Translations under genes and position numbers: made by a program
Shown: piece after piece, positions 56,934 through 64,000 of the stretch
Layout of the letters: every line of letters starts with the position of its first letter
Position numbering within the stretch: the first letter of the stretch is position 1
The notes under the pieces: model-generated
The model's database searches: none
What the model saw: the letters and a program-made list of their open reading frames with translations, nothing else
Told to the model about the DNA's origin: nothing
Assembly (NCBI RefSeq): GCF_035582795.1
Contig: NC_134365.1
Coordinates: 137,977,077 to 138,041,076, forward strand
DNA length: 64,000 bases
Direction of reading: 5' to 3'
DNA from: Mycteria americana
Lineage: Eukaryota > Chordata > Aves > Ciconiiformes > Ciconiidae

Positions 56934-59900
56934 GTAAGTAACGCTCCTGCCTTGCCTCGAGCCTTCACCTCTGCCAGCAGCAGCAAAGGGCAGGGTCAGG
57001 CTACGGTGCCGTGCTCATCCTGATGTCCTGCTTCCAGTGCAGGTCCACAGTCAGTCCCACACAACGTCCCTATGCCCTCGCACTTCAGAAGGAATTTTAA
57101 TAAGCTATTCCTACTTGATACTGAATTTTTGGTTGTTTTTTTGGTGCAGCAGAGAAGAGTGTCTGATTCTTTATTGCAGTTGGTACAAGCGGAAACAAAT
57201 GCAGCATTTGAAACACAGCATGCTGAAAAAGAAGTTGCAATGTGGCACGTTTGACTTAGATTAGTGCCAGCTGGAAGCTCAGCACTGGCTCAGTTCCTCT
57301 TTTCTTTTTCTTTCTTTTCCTTCCCTTCCTCCTTCCTTTCCTCCTTTCCTTTCTTCTTTTTCTTTTTTCCTTTTTCTTTTTTCTTTTTTCCTTTTTCTTT
57401 TTTCCTTTTTCTTTTTTCTTCTTTCTTTTTTCTTCTTTCTTTTTTCTTTTTTCTTTTTTCTTTTTTTCTTTTTTCTTTTTTCCTTTTCCTTTTCCTTTCC
57501 CTTTTTTTTCTTTTTTCCTTTTCTTTTTCCTTTTCTTTTTTATTTCAGATGAGCAGACCCAAGTGTTGTTGCCCAGTCTGAGCCACCAGCTCTATCGGGT
57601 TCTTCTGCAATGGCCAGGGCATTGTGGTCAGTTGTGACCAATGATGTTGTGGTCACCGGTGAACAGTTATTCAGACAAATGACCTCGCTGTGATCACTGC
57701 TCTGTTGTCTGGCCTGGAGCCATTGAAAATATGACAGAGTGACAAAAGATAAGTAATTTAACTTCACATAACAGTTTAGCTGGACGTGTTCCCTGTAGCT
57801 GTTTTCTGAGAAGCTACTCCTTCAGCTCATGGCGAGTGCAGAGGGAATGAGGTCAATTAAGATAACATGACTTTACACTGTCCTCCCTCCTTTCCTGGGC
57901 TGTTCAGGACACTATCATTCATACCAAATAGGAAAACAAGACCCTAAAACTAGACGATCAGTATATCTGCTCTGTTATCTGCCTCTCCTCATGTGTGTCA
58001 CATATGTGCATACTGAGGCTGGGGTGGGAGGGAAGGGACGGCGATGTTATTAACAGTATGAACCGAATCAGGTCTGCACCGGAGAAGAGCTCCAGCAAAA
58101 TGGAGGCTGGAAGGAGAGGAGCCTACACGCTGCACCACTGCACACAGATCAGTTGGTCCTTTGAAAATCAGAGTTCAGTCCATTCCTCTTGTGTCTGCTT
58201 GCTCCTTAGTACAGTCAATAAGCTCTGCTGGCAACACACATCAGGAATGTATTAGGCTCTGGCTACATATATCACAAACTTTAGGGGAAAGCCTTAGAAT
58301 ATGAAAAATTCCATTTGTAATACTCTTATAGATAATGCCATAAGCATATGTGTGTACAAATGTGTATGCAAGAGCATACCTCTGCCAAAAGGATTTCAAA
58401 GCCCCTTGTGAGCTGCACCACACGGAAGGAAACCAGCCTGGGGACAGCCCCAGAGCCTGAAACACCCTCCACACGGTCAGAGGCTGGAAAAAGGTACTTT
58501 CAGCCATCACCACAAAAACGAGTGCTCTTCTAGAAACGTCCTGTGAATGCTATGTTGTCCACAGGGAGCAGTCAGGGTTTGTGTGGTTATTGATATAAAG
58601 CTTCCTCTTGCACGCTGGCAACACCTTGCCAGCGTTCATGTGCCCAAGTGATGGCAGTGCAATCAAATATGACCAGAGGTTTAACGTAACCTCTGGGCTG
58701 GCTGGGATTTTCAGTGGTGAAAGGGGAGCTAGGTGACCCAATGCCACTGAAAGCCAGTGGGTTTTTGGATGTCTAGACGCTGAAGGTCCTGAGGCCTGAC
58801 TCAGCTTGCCTGTGGACTACTAAGGTGGGGGTAAATTTCAAATTTGGATAAAAGGTCTCATTCCTCTGTGAGAGAGCACTTGTACACATTTTTGGCAACC
58901 AGAAATCCTTGGTGCTGTGGCGGTACATACAGCTGTGCCACCCGTGTACACCGGCCTTGCTTCTTTACGGGCAGCTCTGATGGGCAAAGTGTTTTGAGGA
59001 CTTCCCTGGAAGTCACTATTTCAGGATTTTAAAAGTCCATGGCCAGATAGCACTGGCATTTGCTTAGACTTTAATCAAAAGCCTGTGTATGGTATAAATA
59101 CTGATCATTTGTGTTACGGACGGCATGCCTCTTGTGCTGTGCAGAGGGAGGGAGCGAGACCCCAAAATCCACTGCAGCCTCCCTCCTCCTCCAGGCGAGA
59201 AACAGGAGCTCCAGTCTGCAGCAGGCAGAAAACGGAAACTTTGTGGTTTGCCGGAACGTGGTGCCCTGGGTGCAGGAACTGGGGAAATTCGCCTTGCCCT
59301 GCAGGGAGGGTGCCTCCCCGGCGTTGCTTCGGGGCAGAGGTGTTTGCTGCGGACAGAGCTGAGCAGGAGAGATGGCGGCTCGGGGCCGTGCTGCTCACGG
59401 TGGCAGATTTGGAAGTACGTCGCGGCAATTAGTCATCAGACAGGCCTTTAAACCCCCTCTTCCCAATGTATCAAAGGCTAGTGTGAAGCTACCATAGGCC
59501 TCCACTTCCATTTAGAATAAAAGCCTTGGTTCCTCTCAGTACACAATTCCCAGCTGTATTACAATGTGTTGGCACATACGTCTTTTTATTTTCCACTCAC
59601 ATTTTGACGCTTATGTGGTCAAACTTTTAATTCATTGTTAAGGCTTGGCAAAATTGCAAGCTAATGGCCAGTCCATAGATGACTATGGTCTGGACTGGCT
59701 CTTTTTTAGAGTCTCAGTAGAAACCTGCATTTTCTCAAGCAAGCACTGAATAGATAAATTCTGCACATGGATGTGATGGCATGGCTGTGCACCTCCCTCT
59801 TTGGCACCAGAGTGCTCACACCTTGATATAACAGCTTGCTAGTTTGCACAAAACCCTGCCTGTGTGGCCAAAAAAAGATCAAGCTGCAGCTCACAAAACT

Positions 59901-62900
59901 TGTTCCTCAAACGAGATTTTTAGAATTACTATAAACATGCTTCCCTTGCAACTCATGCAGATTGGGCAATGGCATTAGTTTCTAAATGTGAAAATCAAAA
60001 GCTTTTTACAGAGCCTGGATACACAACCAATGGTAATGCAGGCAGGATCAGCAAGAACAACAGCATGGTCAGATAAAAATCATTTGACACACATCACTTT
60101 TAAAGCAAAGCTATTTTAGTCGATTAATAATACTGTGCTTTAATAATTGTAGCATAGTTTGGCTATCCTTATGAGACCAGAACCATAGATTCTGGAAATG
60201 GCTGTCCATTTGCTAAAGGCAAAGGATGTCTGTGAACCTACTGGAACTGCATGTTTGTTGTGGGACATGGCCCATGGAACATAGAAGGAGGCAGGCAGAG
60301 CTCAAATTATGCCAATAACAAAGAATACAATTTTCTTTAAAAACTGATTAGTGTACATTACCCAGATTTCCCGAGTTCATCCCCCTGTTCATTTCATGCA
60401 CTTGGTACTGCCCATAAAGCTGTATTGGGGTTACGTCTCTTCCATCCTTTGGCCTTCTAATTTTGAGGCTTCTTCCAAATATGAAAGACGTCTGAGTTGA
60501 TGAATCTTTATGTGCCTGTGAAGTTTGACTTGCTTCTCAGTTTCTTGGTTTTTTCCCTTTGACTTTCATAGCGAAAGTAATACAAGACTGGAAAAGATCA
60601 CCTGACTCGTGGAGTCTTGTCTTTTGAGCTATTTCTATACTGCTAAATAAAAGAGATTGGAACCATTTCTGTCTTTGAGACCAAATGGTGCAGACTGACT
60701 TGCCTTCGCGTCTTCACCTGCTTAAAGCTCAATGCTGAATTATCCTCCTGGCTTTCTTTACTTGGCAGTGCAGATTTACCTACCAAGTCTGCACAGCCTC
60801 TGAGAGTATCTCACAGTGACAGGCAGCAGTGGAATAGATGGCAGGTTTCGAAGTGTCCCCCAAACACCTAGTCTGTAGGCCATGGCCAATAGGTCACCAA
60901 ACACCTTCCCAGTTCCCTGGCAACAAACTTATGATCTGAAGGAAAAGACCCGAACCCGCAGCTATAGCAGATCCACGCCAAGAGCGGGAGAAGGTGCCAA
61001 GCTTTCTCCCCGGGGCGAGTGCAGGAGCGAGCCTGTGCCCCATGATCAGAGGAGGCGCAGCCCCAGGGCTGACGGTCCCTCCCAGCCTGCCCTCCAAGGC
61101 ATCGCTCCTTCAGAATTCAAAGCTGGTAGTCATTTTAACTGCAACCATGAGCAGGATATACTGACCAGGTAACAGAAGCTCCAACCAGATCTGTGTCCTC
61201 TTTCTAATTATGGTCAGTCTCGGTGGACAGAAAATAAACCTCCTTTTTGGCCCCAAGGGGTGCCCAGTGATAGCTCAGATCAAGTAAATGTAAACCTAGC
61301 TTAAACCAATGAATGATCTAGTATTTTATACACACCTTCTCCCTTTGCCTTCCCCTAACTAGGTAGCGGTCATAACCAGAGACAGGGAAATGAGGAGAAA
61401 TGGTGAAAATCATGAATCAGCTGCTTGTCCAGTCATCCCTGAAGAGACCCCTGTTCCTAAGGGCCTTTTGCTGCCCACAGCTCACCCCCTTCATGCTTCA
61501 AACTCACCTTGAGGTTATTTCTGGGATGTCACTGGGATTCTCCTGTGAGCCAGGAGCATGCTGGAGCACTGTTAGGGAAGGATTCTCACAAGAGAAGGTG
61601 AAGTCTTGATTATTCCAATAGATTTTTTTTTAATTACTTCATTCAAATAGGAACTATCACAAGGACCAGTTGGGTTCCCTCTTGTGATGTGCGTGTGACT
61701 ACTACCAATTTGAGCAGCTGCTTGTTACAGACACCCACGTTTTTTGTGTCCAAGAAGGGAAACACTAAAATTTACCCTAGTTTAGTCCATCAATGAGCCA
61801 TTGTTCAGAGACAGTAAGATGCAATATGTACATATTTGCAAAAGTGTGCAGGTAAGCATTGTGATGGACATTGAGTGGCTCAAAAATGGTATATGTTATT
61901 AGCAGAAATATCCTTTTGCCTACATGAACAACTCTAGACAAATGTATTGCGTAGTCATAAAGGAGTCTTGCCAGAATAACTAAATCTATAGCAGGCTTTT
62001 TGCAGCCACTATGCCCGCAAAAAGTCACCCCCCTACCTAACATAGCTATGCAGGCAAAGATCTTCTGTGTGTGATAGACACAACCCATTTCAGTTACCAC
62101 TATCTTCAGGTCACGATTTACTTCGTGCAGAATTTTTGAATCACAAAACCATTGTAAGTCTCACTATACTAGATCTTATCTTGTTTAAATTTGATGTCCT
62201 TTACTGAGCACACTTGAAGGTGAGAGAGCACCCAACAGGCTGAGTGATGGCTGACACAGCTGGTTATCACCCTGTCCCAGCACATCATGGCAAAGTCAGA
62301 AGGGGCAGGACATCAGCCATGAGGGGTTCGGCTCTCGCATGCGTGCTCATACCTGAGACAAGGCAGGATCTGTGGATCTTGCGTAAGCACTGACATCATC
62401 AGCTGATCTGTAAAAGTTATTTTAAAGAATTACGGTGGCTTATTAGGTTTTGTTGCTGAAGGCGGACTTCTCGCTGTTAAGCATCCTATTCTATGCATAT
62501 GATCTAGTCCAGTCCCTGAAAACCTCAGCAACTCGTCCAACTTGGTCATTGGGGTTTTCTCTGTAGTTAGTGGAAGGAGAGTGGGACATCTCCAGAGAGC
62601 CGCAAAATGTGTTTCCAAAAGAAGCAGGGTGAAATGCCCTCTGGAAATGCTTCTCTTCCTTCCCACGGGCAACCTGGGCCATTAACGTAGACCAGACACC
62701 GAGTCTTGAGGCAATGAATACTGAAAGAGGTAAATGTCTCCCAGAGGGATTATTGCTGTCAGCTGGCCCTGAGCCATAAAATCTGTAATACTGAAGATCC
62801 CCTTCTATTAATATTTGTATGGTCCTCAGCACTAAGCTAGTTTGCTTCACTATATTAAAATAAAGAACAAATACAGCAACTAGAGAAGTGAAACATAAAA

Positions 62901-64000
62901 GTCATTAGCAGCATTTCCTCAGACCTTCATGTTACTCAGCATAATTGAGGAAAGATACATGTCTTGTAAAATGCATCTAATAATGCTTGTGCCTGGCAAA
63001 AAAGATCTTTCAGAAAAGCACTCTACATGACTTGACAGGTTTGGTAACAAATTTAACCCTAAGGATTCCCTCCCATACCTCCTTGGTCCAGCTGGAGCTA
63101 TGCTGACTCATTTCCAGTAATTATTTTTGGTATGCGGCTTCTTTCTGAACATCAAGCTTTAGATAACAAGATTACTTGGGAACACTAGTTAAAATTCAGT
63201 TTCTGACACGGACCTTTCATGCCTCCTCAGCTGTCTGGCAAGGTGACCTGAAGTCAATCTTTCACATAAGACCTTATAAGAGCAAACATGAATCTGTTTG
63301 CTTTATGTGGGCACTTAAAGTATCAGTGTATTTATCAGGGTAGCAGGAACAGTTTATGACCTACTTCACCCTGCACAGGCTGGGCCCGTGTCCTCGCTGC
63401 CGTGGAGCTCGTGTCCCACCCCATCCCCTCGGCTGTCCCTACAAGCTGAGGCAGACCCTTCCTTTGAGCTTCCCTCCATATGTGCTGTATCTCACTTCGT
63501 GGTTCCTACAACGCAGAAATTAGCAATATTAGTAATAGCAATACAGCTATTACTTAAAATGCACTGCCGCACAGGCTAACACCAAACACTGAAAACCGAG
63601 GAGCAAAATCAACAGGTAACACAATTTATCTCCTTGTACTTTGGTACCTTCTCTCGTTAGGTATTGTTGACTCTAGCCCAGCTCTTAGCAGGGGTAAATG
63701 ACTGAGCAGCCGTACCCTCTTCAAAATGTAGTCCTTCTGCGCTCGTTGGTAAAGCGTAATGAGCTTGTGAAAACAAAGGCACTGGAAATAATTCAAAGTG
63801 AGGGGCAAGCTCAGTCAGAGCAAGGTGATGTTCTGCAAATCCCTCTCTCATCTCTGAAGGGGAATGCGGCCAGCACAAACACGGGATGAGTTAAAAACAC
63901 ACCCAGATTGAAGCCGCCCTCTTGTCTCACTCCCTGCCGGCAGCTGCTCCAAGGAAAGCTTGGCAGCTCCAGTAATAAGTTAGAAGAAGAGAGGCTTGCT
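56934..64000 (+). other. ASB9 intron 1 (at least 7 kb, incomplete)
   Basis: No ankyrin-encoding exon with the expected DWSPMHEAA-type start was found. The region includes a long pyrimidine tract (57,294-57,541) and GC-richer pockets at about 59,130-59,430 and 60,950-61,100. Frames in those pockets lack recognisable domains. No separate gene is supported. Confidence 0.55.
57294..57541 (+). repeat. 248-nt uninterrupted polypyrimidine tract (TTTTTC-type)
   Basis: Every base from 57,294 to 57,541 is T or C, mostly in CTTTTT and CCTTTT units. It runs directly into TATTTCAG, which makes a textbook 3' splice acceptor ending at 57,548. The tract is an expanded simple repeat, and the 105-codon Phe/Ser-rich open frame through it is not a gene. 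Confidence 0.95.

Noticed and set aside
57549-57640. ASB9 exon 2 after the polypyrimidine acceptor
   Set aside because: The phase fits, but the translation (beginning DEQTQVLLP) has no ankyrin core and meets a TGA after about 30 codons, so it is not the conserved exon.

Overview
This window is nuclear DNA of a vertebrate, most likely a bird. It is mostly non-coding, with intron-split genes bounded by GT...AG junctions, one CpG-island promoter and one retroviral LTR. The PIGA, ASB11 and ASB9 reading frames align closely with the human proteins. Gene order and orientation (PIGA, then ASB11, then ASB9, all on +) match human Xp22.2, whose conserved counterpart in birds is on chromosome 1. The sauropsid/avian call is an inference from compactness (PIGA to ASB9 in about 45 kb) and the absence of mammalian-type SINEs; species cannot be fixed.

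Layout. 1-9.6 kb: intergenic, presumably downstream of VEGFD, which precedes PIGA in human; no VEGFD coding exon is visible. About 9.67-10.1 kb: probable solo LTR in sense orientation. 11.15-11.95 kb: CpG-island promoter of PIGA. 11,853-18,053: complete PIGA coding sequence in five coding exons (462 residues). 18.05-24.98 kb: PIGA 3' UTR and intergenic DNA. 24,983-39,070: complete ASB11 in seven coding exons (322 residues), many too short to stand out as open frames. 39-56.2 kb: intergenic, with simple repeats, a short duplicated segment and an isolated GC-rich island. 56.2-56.84 kb: CpG-richer candidate ASB9 promoter. 56,840-56,933: first coding exon of ASB9. The rest of the window is ASB9 intron 1, including a 248-nt uninterrupted pyrimidine tract; later ASB9 exons are beyond the window.

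Function. PIGA is the catalytic subunit of the enzyme for the first step of GPI-anchor synthesis at the ER. ASB11 and ASB9 are ankyrin-repeat/SOCS-box substrate receptors for Cullin-5 ubiquitin ligases and are probably tandem paralogues. PIGA and the ASB genes are neighbours by conserved synteny, not by a shared pathway. I found no clearly undescribed system. The main second-look items are the ASB9 first exon, the sense LTR upstream of PIGA, a possible overlapping uORF in PIGA, and several structure-prone repeats.
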